From assembly GCA_900544065.1 (NCBI GenBank), contig UQTR01000016.1, positions 1 to 33,139 of the forward strand: 33,139 nucleotides of DNA, read 5' to 3'. This document shows positions 17,017-22,867 of this stretch, piece after piece. The notes beneath the pieces were generated by a model, which was not told the DNA's origin, searched no databases, and saw nothing but the letters and a program-made list of their open reading frames with translations. Source of the stretch: an uncultured Collinsella sp. (GTDB lineage: Bacteria; Actinomycetota; Coriobacteriia; Coriobacteriales; Coriobacteriaceae). The translations under genes and the position numbers were made by a program. The stretch's first letter is position 1, and every line of letters begins with the position of its first letter.

Positions 17017-17139
17017 AGAAACGTTCATCTATATAAGTCTTGCTTCTAATACAAGCTCAGTATAGGAGAAGTGAAGGAATTAACGCCCCTATTCTCCTAA
17101 AAAAAGGTGAACGTTCACTTTTAAAAGGTGAACGGTTGA
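17017..17139 (-). promoter_or_regulatory. Operators before dhuD
   Basis: AGAAACGTTCAT (17017-17028), a perfect GTGAACGTTCAC (17107-17118) and a degenerate GTGAACGGTTGA (17128-17139). A minus-strand -10-like TATACT lies near 17058-17063 between them, and an inverted TAGGAGAA/TTCTCCTA pair (about 17062-17099) surrounds the putative promoter. The layout resembles that before the GPH transporter. Confidence 0.75.
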
Positions 17140-17160
17140 AATTAGTTGTTGCGATGCCCC

Positions 17161-17403
17161 CTACTCACTTTTCGCCTGTGCGCCTTCCGCGATCATGTTG
17201 CGGTTGTAGACCAGGTGCAGATACATCGCATCGTGCGCGGCGGTGGGGTTGCGCGCCTCGATGGCGTCGGCCACGCCGCGGTGTGTGCGGATGGTCTCCT
17301 CGACGAGCTTTTTGCCCGTAACGTCGATAAAGAGGGGAACGGATGCCTTGAGCACGCCCATCAGGCGGGGGACGACGAGGTTGCCGCCATCCCAGGGTGG
17401 CTA
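17161..17403 (-). pseudogene. Truncated FadR/GntR-family regulator (C-terminal remnant)
   Basis: Reading backward from the stop at 17161-17163, about 79 codons encode the end of an FCD effector domain: WDGGNLVVPRLMGVLK, TIRTHRGVADAIEARNP and AAHDAMYLHLVYNRNM, the closing helices that carry metal-ligand His residues in FadR-type regulators. An in-frame stop stands at 17401-17403, and no DNA-binding domain follows in any frame. The intact gene was probably a uronate regulator beside dhuD, cut by the arrival of the adjoining ATP-binding regulator cassette (inference). A different, intact FCD regulator lies at 20876. Confidence 0.75.
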
Positions 17404-17456
17404 CATGGAGTAGCGCCCGTACGCATCGAATTCCTCCTCTCATAGATGCGTGGCAC

Positions 17457-17495
17457 AAAGAGCCCCGAGTTCATTACGAGCTCGGGGCTCTTTTC
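17457..17495. terminator. Orphan terminator hairpin
   Basis: Stem AGAGCCCCGAG (17459-17469) with CTCGGGGCTCT (17481-17491), followed by TTTTCG. No intact gene ends here on either strand, so it may be left from a lost gene, or may insulate the promoter region that follows. Confidence 0.75.
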
Positions 17496-17650
17496 GTCTG
17501 GATTGTGGACGTATTGCCGGACGAAAGTATGTTGCGTCTGGCGAATAATCAGACGAAATCGAAATTTGCGTCTCATTTCCGTACGCAAATAAGACGAAAA
17601 CCGTTTGCGTCTGGTTAAAAACCGTACGCAAACGGTTTTCGTCTTATAAT
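17494..17650 (+). promoter_or_regulatory. Inverted-repeat operator array over the COG2865 gene promoter
   Basis: About 155 bp hold repeated TTTGCGTCT, AGACGAAA and CGTACGCAAA boxes. The last unit is a perfect 20-bp inverted repeat (17591-17610 with 17626-17645, 15-nt spacer) reaching the first base of a consensus -10 TATAAT (17645-17650). The unit before it (about 17563-17588) has the same TTTGCGTCT..CCGTACGCAAA layout. Binding here would block the promoter; the downstream regulator itself is a natural candidate (inference). Confidence 0.8.
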
Positions 17651-17688
17651 ACGATTCAGATGAGTATGAATAGAGAGGTGCGGTACGT

Positions 17689-18942
17689 ATGGTTGTTAGA
17701 GAAAGCCCTACCGTCGAATACAAGGAAAGCGTTACGCCGACGTTTCTTAAAACGGTGAGCGCCTATGCAAACTACGGGACGGGCAAGATTGAGTTTGGCG
17801 TTGATGACGAGGGCGTCGCTGTCGGTCTTGCGGATCCAGTCGCTGAATGTCTGCGCATCGAAAATATGATAAATGACAGCTTAGATCCCACCCCCCGGTA
17901 CTCACTCGAGCCCGATGAGAAGCACGGGACCGTAATCCTTACGGTTTATGAAGGCCAGGACAAACCCTATCGAAGCAAAGGAAAGGCATATAGGCGTAAC
18001 GATTCGGCGACGGTGGAGGTCGACCGGTTTGAGTATGGCAGGCTGACGCTTGAGGGCAGTAACCTGACGTTCGATGCGCTCGCTTCGGCTCGGCAAGACC
18101 TGAGCTTTCATACGCTCGAGCATAAGTGTGTTGAACACCTCGGCATTTCCGAGCTAACGCCGGATATCATGCGTACACTTCGTTTGCTCGGCAGGGACGG
18201 CTATACCAATGCTGCAGCGATTTTGGCAGACGAGAACGAGTTCCCGGGTATTGACTGCGTTCGATTTGGTGAGAGCGAAGATGTGATTTTGGATCGCGAG
18301 ACAACAGTGGGTGTATCGGCGATCGAGCAGGTGGACAGGGCAGTGGCCATCTTCGTACGCTACTATCGTTATGAGCGCATTGAGGGCTTCGAACGCGTGC
18401 AGGCCGATCGTATTCCCCTCGAGGCATTTCGCGAGGCGGTTGCAAATGCTCTGGTACATCGGACGTGGGATGTGCAAGCGAATGTTCAGGTTGCCCTATA
18501 CAATGACCGTGTCGTTGTGACTTCGCCGGGATCGCTGCCCGCCGGCTTGACGACGGAGCAATACCTGTATGGGCAAATATCCGTGCTCCGAAATCCAATT
18601 GTTGCCGAAGTCTTTCTAAAGCTGGATTACATCGAGAAATTCGGCACGGGAATCGCGCGAATTAGACGTGCGTATCGAGATTCTCTGAGCCAGCCGATTT
18701 TTGATGTTCGCGGCGGCATGGTGACCGTCACGTTGCCCGTTACCGATGCCTTTGAAGGGTCCGAGGAAGAGGTTCAGGTTCTCAAAGCCTTGTCGGGCGG
18801 TCGCGTAATGTCGCGAAGCGAGATTGAGAAGCAGACAGGGTTGAGTCGCACCCGGACGCTGACAGCACTTGAATCTCTGCTCAAACGAAACGCGGTTGTA
18901 AAGCAGGGGACGGGACGCGCCACGAAATACGAACGCGCGTAG
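17689..18942 (+). CDS. AlbA_2/COG2865-type ATP-binding transcriptional regulator
   Basis: This 417-residue protein is of the COG2865 group. The N-terminal AlbA_2 (Schlafen-like) domain has VEYKESVTPTFLKTVSAYANYGTG, IEFGVDDEGVAVG and PYRSKGKAYRRND. A middle region around FREAVANALVHRTW and FGTGIARIRRAYRD resembles the C-terminal HATPase_c_4-like part of such proteins. A final winged helix (about 350-415: MSRSEIEKQTGLSRTRTLTALESLLKRN) would bind DNA. The ATG at 17689 follows AGAGGTG. Members occur as scattered single genes, often horizontally acquired. The AT-richer flanks, the truncated regulator next door and different codon use fit insertion. Its operator array suggests self-regulation; cellular role unknown. 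Confidence 0.82.
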   Translation: MVVRESPTVEYKESVTPTFLKTVSAYANYGTGKIEFGVDDEGVAVGLADPVAECLRIENMINDSLDPTPRYSLEPDEKHGTVILTVYEGQDKPYRSKGKAYRRNDSATVEVDRFEYGRLTLEGSNLTFDALASARQDLSFHTLEHKCVEHLGISELTPDIMRTLRLLGRDGYTNAAAILADENEFPGIDCVRFGESEDVILDRETTVGVSAIEQVDRAVAIFVRYYRYERIEGFERVQADRIPLEAFREAVANALVHRTWDVQANVQVALYNDRVVVTSPGSLPAGLTTEQYLYGQISVLRNPIVAEVFLKLDYIEKFGTGIARIRRAYRDSLSQPIFDVRGGMVTVTLPVTDAFEGSEEEVQVLKALSGGRVMSRSEIEKQTGLSRTRTLTALESLLKRNAVVKQGTGRATKYERA

Positions 18943-18964
18943 CTCAAAAGAGCCATATTGCTAC

Positions 18965-18997
18965 ACAGGCCCAAGCCTTTGTTGGCTTGGGGCCTGT
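18965..18997 (+). terminator. Hairpin after COG2865 gene
   Basis: Stem ACAGGCCCAAGCC with GGCTTGGGGCCTGT (one bulged G), followed by CGT; weak T-tract. It lies 22 bp after the stop. Confidence 0.65.
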
Positions 18998-19023
18998 CGT
19001 ATGTTGGCTGGCAATGGTCGATT

Positions 19024-19090
19024 TATAGCAAGATATAGCAACGTATAGCAAGATATAGCAAAGTATAGTGAGATATAGCAACATATAGCG
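19024..19090. repeat. 10-bp tandem repeat, TATAGCANNN
   Basis: Six full units and a partial seventh of TATAGCA plus three variable bases, in exact 10-bp register; the fifth unit reads TATAGTG and the last TATAGCG. It lies between the COG2865 gene and the 3' end of the yczE-like gene. Period equals about one DNA helical turn. Confidence 0.92.
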
Positions 19091-19115
19091 TTGCTCGCGG
19101 GTTCTTGCGGTGGCG

Positions 19116-19796
19116 CTATTTTCCGAATGCCGCGCGAATAAAGCGCTGGGCGAACAGCTTGTTGGCGACGTTGATGACATGGCCCAGGAACAGTGCCGAG
19201 ATGGCGGTCGTGACGCCAAAGCCGCCCAGGTTGTGCATAAAGACCAGCGACAGCGCGAACGAGGCGGCGACGTGCGAGCAATCGAATACGACCTTCACAT
19301 CGCCAAAGCGGCATTTGAGCTTTTCGGCAATGACCTGTACCAAGCCGTCGGGTGCGTTGGGAACGATGTCCATATTGACGACGAGGCTTACGCCAAACGC
19401 GGTGATGGCAAGCGAGAGCAGCATGGTTACGACCTGTGCCGGCAGCGCGGTGGGGTGCAGAGGGTTAACGTTCATAAAGAAATCGGTAAAGCCGCCGATC
19501 AGCGTTGAGAAAAAGAGCTCGAGCAAAATGCGCGGCTGAAACTCGCGGCGCAAGATGGCTGCCTGTGCGGCAATGTAGGCGACATAGGTCGCGGTAATCC
19601 AAAAGCCGAGCGTCTTGCCGGTGAGCATGGACAGCGTCGTGGCAAAACAGGTAAGCGCTGCCACGCCTAGGCCCGACGCAGTCTGGATGCTCATGCCGAG
19701 GGCGAGCGTCGCGACGCCTGCTAAATACATCAACATCCTGATGACGGTATGGCACCAATCGATCTTCTCGCCATTCATAATGATGAGCGGTCGCAT
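19116..19796 (-). CDS. YczE/YitT-like integral membrane protein
   Basis: This 226-residue protein has five or six hydrophobic segments: MLMYLAGVATLALGMSIQ, LGVAALTCFATTLSML, FWITATYVAYIAAQAAIL, VVTMLLSLAITAFGVSLVV and a final HVAASFALSLVF-to-GHVIN region. Segments such as LGMSIQTASGLGVA and APDGLVQVIAEKL match the YczE/YyaS/YitT membrane family, of unknown function. The ATG at 19796 follows AAAGGACGGG. Its leader carries a LacI-type operator and two structured elements shared with kdgK and eda, so it is probably regulated with KDG metabolism; a transport role for an intermediate is possible but unproven. Confidence 0.8.
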   Translation of the reverse strand: MRPLIIMNGEKIDWCHTVIRMLMYLAGVATLALGMSIQTASGLGVAALTCFATTLSMLTGKTLGFWITATYVAYIAAQAAILRREFQPRILLELFFSTLIGGFTDFFMNVNPLHPTALPAQVVTMLLSLAITAFGVSLVVNMDIVPNAPDGLVQVIAEKLKCRFGDVKVVFDCSHVAASFALSLVFMHNLGGFGVTTAISALFLGHVINVANKLFAQRFIRAAFGK

Positions 19797-19828
19797 GCTG
19801 CTACCCGTCCTTTCGGTTGTGAAGAAAA

Positions 19829-19956
19829 GGCTGACCTGGGCCGGCAAAAGAGGGTTATCGGAGGCACTGCTGTAAAAGCAGAAAAGCCGGCCCCACGGTC
19901 AGTCGTCTAGGAAACGTCTCGCTGTGCCGGAATGGGACTGAAGGGCCAACGAGACG
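19829..19956 (-). ncRNA. Candidate structured RNA in the yczE leader, copy A
   Basis: Stems: P1 GGCTGACC/GGTCAGTC (19829-19836 with 19897-19904), P2 GGGCCGGC/GCCGGCCC, an inner CTGCT/AGCAG hairpin, and a separate P3 CGTCTCG/CGAGACG (19915-19921 with 19950-19956). Unpaired segments at 19853-19871 (GGTTATCGGAGGCACTGCT), 19901-19914 and 19927-19940 (CCGGAATGGGACTG) recur almost unchanged in copy B at 22661, while the stems differ. Sequences are given on the + strand; the minus strand is preferred because it is the yczE leader and P1 there is followed by TTTTC. Confidence 0.72.
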
Positions 19957-19982
19957 GGAGAAAAGTGAATGACAGGACGTGG

Positions 19983-20028
19983 GCAATAGGATGCCAAGAT
20001 GGTAGGGTGCGTCTTAGCATCCTATTGC
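19983..20028 (-). promoter_or_regulatory. Conserved-loop hairpin in yczE leader
   Basis: A 12-bp stem (19983-19994 with 20017-20028) closes a 22-nt loop that matches the loop of the kdgK-leader hairpin at 23945-24002 in 19 of 22 positions (shared core GGTAGGGTGC, + strand), although the stems are unrelated. It lies just downstream of the operator and -10 for the minus strand. Confidence 0.78.
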
Positions 20029-20038
20029 TCACGCTTAA

Positions 20039-20089
20039 CGAAATCGGTTTCGTTTGAGCCTTAGTATACGCACGGGATTCCTTTTGCAA
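20039..20089 (-). promoter_or_regulatory. Promoter and LacI-type operator for yczE-like gene
   Basis: On the minus strand TTGCAA (20084-20089) stands 15 bp before TATACT (20063-20068), followed by operator CGAAACCGATTTCG (20039-20052). The kdgK promoter has the same three parts with the same spacing. Confidence 0.78.
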
Positions 20090-20109
20090 AGAGAAAAAAA
20101 AATAAAAAG

Positions 20110-20121
20110 GTGAACGTTCAC
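20110..20121. promoter_or_regulatory. Operator GTGAACGTTCAC between yczE and HIT
   Basis: A perfect copy of the palindrome, centred between the divergent yczE and HIT promoters and overlapping neither -10. It links this locus to the pectin-gene operators. Confidence 0.8.
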
Positions 20122-20125
20122 CTAA

Positions 20126-20179
20126 TTGCAACAACTCCTTGGCGGTATCATGGCAAGGACATACTCGAAACCGATTTCG
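20126..20179 (+). promoter_or_regulatory. Promoter and LacI-type operator before HIT gene
   Basis: TTGCAA (20126-20131), then 14 bp, then TATCAT (20146-20151), then operator CGAAACCGATTTCG (20166-20179), mirroring the divergent yczE promoter. About 108 nt of leader separate the operator from the HIT start; I see no gene in it. Confidence 0.68.
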
Positions 20180-20287
20180 CAACGGTTGGAGAGCTCATCG
20201 TGTGTTCGTCGTGGACTGCCGGGCAGCTTGGTTGCGCCCGTCGGTCGCATTGCGGCGAACGCTTTCACCCGGATCGAAAGGATCACC

Positions 20288-20722
20288 ATGGAACAGCACA
20301 CCGATTGCTCGTACTGCATGTGCGGGACCGACAACACGCTCGTCGATGCCTTTGGCATCCCCATGCTCGACCTGCCCGCCAGCAAGCTCATCTTGTTTAA
20401 GGAGCAGAGCCACAAGGGTCGCGTGATCGTGGCCTCCAAGCAGCACGTCGACGACATCTCCTGCATGTCCGAGGAGGACGCCGCCGCCTTTATGGCCGAT
20501 GTCCGCCACGTCGCCGCCGCGCTGCACAAGGCGTTCAACCCCGACAAGATCAACTTTGGTGCTTATGGCGACACCATGCATCACCTGCATGTGCATATCG
20601 TCCCCAAGTACAAGGATGACCCGTTTGAGTTTGGCGACGTGTTTGCCATGAACCCCGGTCGCGTCACGCTCGAGCCGGCTCAGTACGACGAAATCGCCCA
20701 GGCAATCATCGACAACCTGTAA
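20288..20722 (+). CDS. HIT-family nucleotide hydrolase/transferase
   Basis: This 144-residue histidine-triad protein has HHLHVHIVPKY near residues 98-108, holding the HxHxH catalytic triad, and an N-terminal CSYCMC pair that could bind zinc as in some HIT proteins. Members hydrolyse dinucleoside polyphosphates or nucleoside phosphoramidates. AAAGGA lies just before the ATG at 20288, which also matches the usual HIT length; the open frame extends about 54 codons further upstream across the operator and is not likely to be translated there. Its promoter shares operators with uronate genes, an unexpected partner for a housekeeping-type enzyme. Confidence 0.88.
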   Translation: MEQHTDCSYCMCGTDNTLVDAFGIPMLDLPASKLILFKEQSHKGRVIVASKQHVDDISCMSEEDAAAFMADVRHVAAALHKAFNPDKINFGAYGDTMHHLHVHIVPKYKDDPFEFGDVFAMNPGRVTLEPAQYDEIAQAIIDNL

Positions 20723-20730
20723 AACTTCGT

Positions 20731-20812
20731 CCCCTATAAGTTGCGGTGAAATACGGACTGTTTAGCGGCTTAGCTGGCTCCAATAGTCCGTATTTCACCG
20801 CAACTTATGGGG
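20731..20812. repeat. TTGCGGTGAAATA inverted repeat, copy 3
   Basis: The most symmetrical copy: 19 perfectly paired bases from TTGCGGTGAAATACGGACT, extended outward by CCCC.ATAAG/CTTAT.GGGG, around a 25-nt centre. It begins 8 bp after the HIT stop. Confidence 0.92.
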
Positions 20813-20875
20813 GGCGGCGTTGCGATAGTATTACGTGTTGGTATTTGACTAACCGAGGACTTATCCGAGGGCTTT

Positions 20876-21568
20876 ATGGAACAGCACCAGCATTATCAGA
20901 GTCTGCAAGACCAGGCATACAACGCATTGCGCTCCAAGATCATCTATGCCGAGCTCAAGCCCGGCACGCGCCTTTCGGCGATTGGTCTGGAAAAGGAGAC
21001 GGGGATCGGTCGCACGCCCATCCGCGAGTCCTTTGTGCGCCTGCGCGAGCAGGAGCTGGTGGAAACGCGCCCTAAAAGCGGTACCTATGTCTCAAAAATT
21101 AGCATGGAACGCGCCGAGAACGCCTGTTTTCTGCGTGAGAAGCTCGAGAGAAGCGTGCTGATCAAGTGCTGCTCGGCTGCCACGCCCGAGCAAAAGCGCC
21201 GGCTCGAGCAGATTCTCGCCGAGTCCGAGTCGCTCGACCACAGTGAGACGCGTCGCTTCTTTGATCTGGACAATCTATTTCACGAGACGTGCTTTGAGAT
21301 TGCCGGCCGCCACATGCTGTGGGATTGGATGAAGAGCGTCAACACACATTTTGAACGGTATAACTGGCTGCGTGCCGTGTCACAGGACTTGGACTGGGAG
21401 CCGATCCGCCGCCAGCACCGTCGGATTCTCAATGCCATCATGGACGGCGACACCGATACGGCGAGCTACCTGGCAGAGACGCACTTGCATCTTATGCCCG
21501 AGGAACAGGGTCCGGTCATCGCTTTGTATCCCGACTATTTCGAGCTCCCCAAAAGCTCGTCCATCTAA
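20876..21568 (+). CDS. GntR-family regulator, FadR/FCD subgroup
   Basis: This 230-residue regulator has a winged helix at about 10-75 (QAYNALRSKIIYAELKPGTR, TPIRESFVRLREQELVE, SGTYVSKI) and an all-helical FCD ligand domain. Candidate metal ligands are DNLFHETCFE and RRQHRRILNAI, with a closing HLHLMPEE. FCD regulators often sense sugar acids, and one next to eda and kdgK is a reasonable candidate for a uronate sensor (inference). The ATG at 20876 follows CGAGGG at some distance. It is transcribed alone, between two inverted-repeat elements. Its own target is not evident. Confidence 0.88.
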   Translation: MEQHQHYQSLQDQAYNALRSKIIYAELKPGTRLSAIGLEKETGIGRTPIRESFVRLREQELVETRPKSGTYVSKISMERAENACFLREKLERSVLIKCCSAATPEQKRRLEQILAESESLDHSETRRFFDLDNLFHETCFEIAGRHMLWDWMKSVNTHFERYNWLRAVSQDLDWEPIRRQHRRILNAIMDGDTDTASYLAETHLHLMPEEQGPVIALYPDYFELPKSSSI

Positions 21569-21582
21569 TCTATCCCCTTATA

Positions 21583-21649
21583 AGTTGCGGTGAAATAGGG
21601 ATTGTTTTGCGGCCCAGGAGGCGCAGGCAGTCCCTATTTCACCGCAACT
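21583..21649. repeat. TTGCGGTGAAATA inverted repeat, copy 4
   Basis: Arms TTGCGGTGAAATAGGGATT and AGTCCCTATTTCACCGCAA, paired except one G-T. It begins 15 bp after the gntR stop. Inner bases (GGGAT) differ from copy 3 (CGGAC) in a compensated way. Confidence 0.9.
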
Positions 21650-21678
21650 GCGTTGGGGGCAAGGCTCGCTCGCAAGCA

Positions 21679-21751
21679 AAAAGCTGCGGTGCCGTTTGGA
21701 GGAACTGACCGGAAGCAGGGGTCGATTCCTCCAGATGGCACCGCAGCTTTT
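21679..21751. terminator. Long two-tier hairpin after gntR
   Basis: A perfect 15-bp stem (21679-21693 with 21737-21751), then TGGAGGAA/TTCCTCCA and a short inner stem. The outer stem ends in TTTT on the + strand and, reversed, in a T5 on the minus strand, so it can terminate convergent gntR and eda transcription. Confidence 0.72.
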
Positions 21752-21822
21752 GGTGTTCTGGATTATGTTGAGGCAGTTCGCTTGGAGGGCGGGCAAGCGC
21801 CCAAAAGATCGATCGAGTGAGC

Positions 21823-21923
21823 GAAGCGGCTCGGGGGCGTGTCGCTTCCGTCACGTTCTATCAGCATACAAGACGGTTTCGGTTCTTGTCCGTGACGGAA
21901 ACGGCACGCTTCCGAGCCGCTTC
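21823..21923. repeat. Long multi-tier hairpin between gntR and eda
   Basis: Outer stem GAAGCGGCTCGG (21823-21834) with 21912-21923, then GCGTG/CACGC, then TTCCGTCACG/CGTGACGGAA, then ACAAGA/TCTTGT. Together they fold about 100 nt into one rod. No coding frame or T-tract is associated. Confidence 0.72.
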
Positions 21924-21924
21924 A

Positions 21925-21953
21925 AAAATGGGGGCGCGGTCTGGGCGCCCCCA
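21925..21953 (-). terminator. Terminator of eda
   Basis: GGGGGCGC-GGTCTG-GGCGCCCCC hairpin; on the minus strand it is followed by ATTTTTG. It lies 18 bp after the eda stop. Confidence 0.8.
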
Positions 21954-21970
21954 ACGATAGAGAGCTAGGC

Positions 21971-22612
21971 CTAGGCGCGGACCTTCTTGACGACGTCCAT
22001 GGCCTCGCGGGCGATCTGCTCGACCTTGGAGAAGTCGCCGTCGGCGAATAGGGCCGGCTTGACCATCCAGGTGCCACCGCAGGCGATGATGGCGGAGGAG
22101 CTGAGGTACTCCTCGACGTTTGCGGTGCTCACGCCGCCGGTGGGCATAAAGCGGTGACCGACAAACGGCGCGGCGAGGGCCTTGATGGTGTTGAGGCCGC
22201 CGTACTGGGCTGCCGGGAAGAACTTGGTGACCTTGAGGCCCAGGTTGACGGCAGCGGTGACCTCGGAGGGGGTCACGGTGCCGGGCAGCACAGGCAGGTC
22301 GATGTCGATGCAGTGCTTGACGACGTCCTCGTTGTAGCCCGGGGAGACGATGAACTTGGCACCGGCGGCACGGGCCTGCTCAACCTGCTCGACGGTCAGG
22401 ACGGTGCCGGCGCCCACGCACATCTCGGGCTCGGCCTCGGCCATGGCGGCGATGCACTCGGCAGCGCAAGCGGTGCGGAAGGTGACCTCGGCGGACTTCA
22501 TGCCGGCGGCCATCAGGGCGTGAGCGAGCGGAGCGGCGTCCTCGACCTTGTCGAGCACGACGACCGGCACGATGCCCAGGGACTCAAGCGTGGTGTAGAA
22601 CTGATCGAACAT
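21971..22612 (-). CDS. eda: KDPG/KHG aldolase
   Basis: This 213-residue class I aldolase splits 2-keto-3-deoxy-6-phosphogluconate into pyruvate and glyceraldehyde 3-phosphate, the last step of hexuronate catabolism. The Schiff-base Lys130 is in LKVTKFFPA, Glu42 in SAEVTFRT is the expected acid/base, and GAGTVLT and RFMPTGGVS are the phosphate-site and barrel segments. AAAGGA precedes the ATG. It lies 255 bp downstream of kdgK on the same strand. The gap contains a hairpin and a candidate structured RNA that would be the immediate leader of this gene, so eda can probably be controlled separately from kdgK. Confidence 0.95.
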   Translation of the reverse strand: MFDQFYTTLESLGIVPVVVLDKVEDAAPLAHALMAAGMKSAEVTFRTACAAECIAAMAEAEPEMCVGAGTVLTVEQVEQARAAGAKFIVSPGYNEDVVKHCIDIDLPVLPGTVTPSEVTAAVNLGLKVTKFFPAAQYGGLNTIKALAAPFVGHRFMPTGGVSTANVEEYLSSSAIIACGGTWMVKPALFADGDFSKVEQIAREAMDVVKKVRA

Positions 22613-22660
22613 GATGTTCCTTTCGATGTGCGGCGCGCGAGTGCGCGTAATTGCTAAAAG

Positions 22661-22794
22661 GGCTGGTCATGAGCCGGTTTTGGATTGGTTATCGGAGGCA
22701 CTGCTTGGGGTCACAAGCAATTCCAAAACCGGCTGCGCGACCAGTCGTGTAGGGAATGCCAGGCAAAACCGGAATGGGACTGGTGGTTTTGCCT
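22661..22794 (-). ncRNA. Candidate structured RNA in the eda leader, copy B
   Basis: P1 GGCTGGTC/GACCAGTC (22661-22668 with 22739-22746), P2 AGCCGGTTTTGGA/TCCAAAACCGGCT, an inner TGCTTG/CAAGCA hairpin, and P3 AGGCAAAACC/GGTTTTGCCT (22761-22770 with 22785-22794). Segments 22687-22705, 22743-22756 and 22769-22782 match copy A, with the same 26-nt offset between the last two. The stems differ in sequence and length but stay paired. On the minus strand P1 is followed by CTTTTAG and the eda ribosome site about 35 nt further on. Confidence 0.75.
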
Positions 22795-22812
22795 GACCGG
22801 AGGAATCGGGGA

Positions 22813-22852
22813 GCGGGCTGCAGGGGTATGGGTATGGGAAACTGCAGCCCGC
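22813..22852 (-). terminator. Hairpin after kdgK
   Basis: A perfect 11-bp stem GCGGGCTGCAG/CTGCAGCCCGC with an 18-nt purine/T loop, 15 bp after the kdgK stop. No T-tract on the minus strand, so termination would be partial and eda could still be reached. Confidence 0.65.
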
Positions 22853-22867
22853 GGAATGGGGAACGAA

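Noticed and set aside
17591..17645. 20-bp inverted repeats as insertion-sequence ends
   Set aside because: They are 15 bp apart with no transposase between; their position on the -10 fits an operator.
19024..19090. Tandem repeat as a CRISPR array
   Set aside because: Units are 10 bp with no spacer-sized unique segments and no cas genes.
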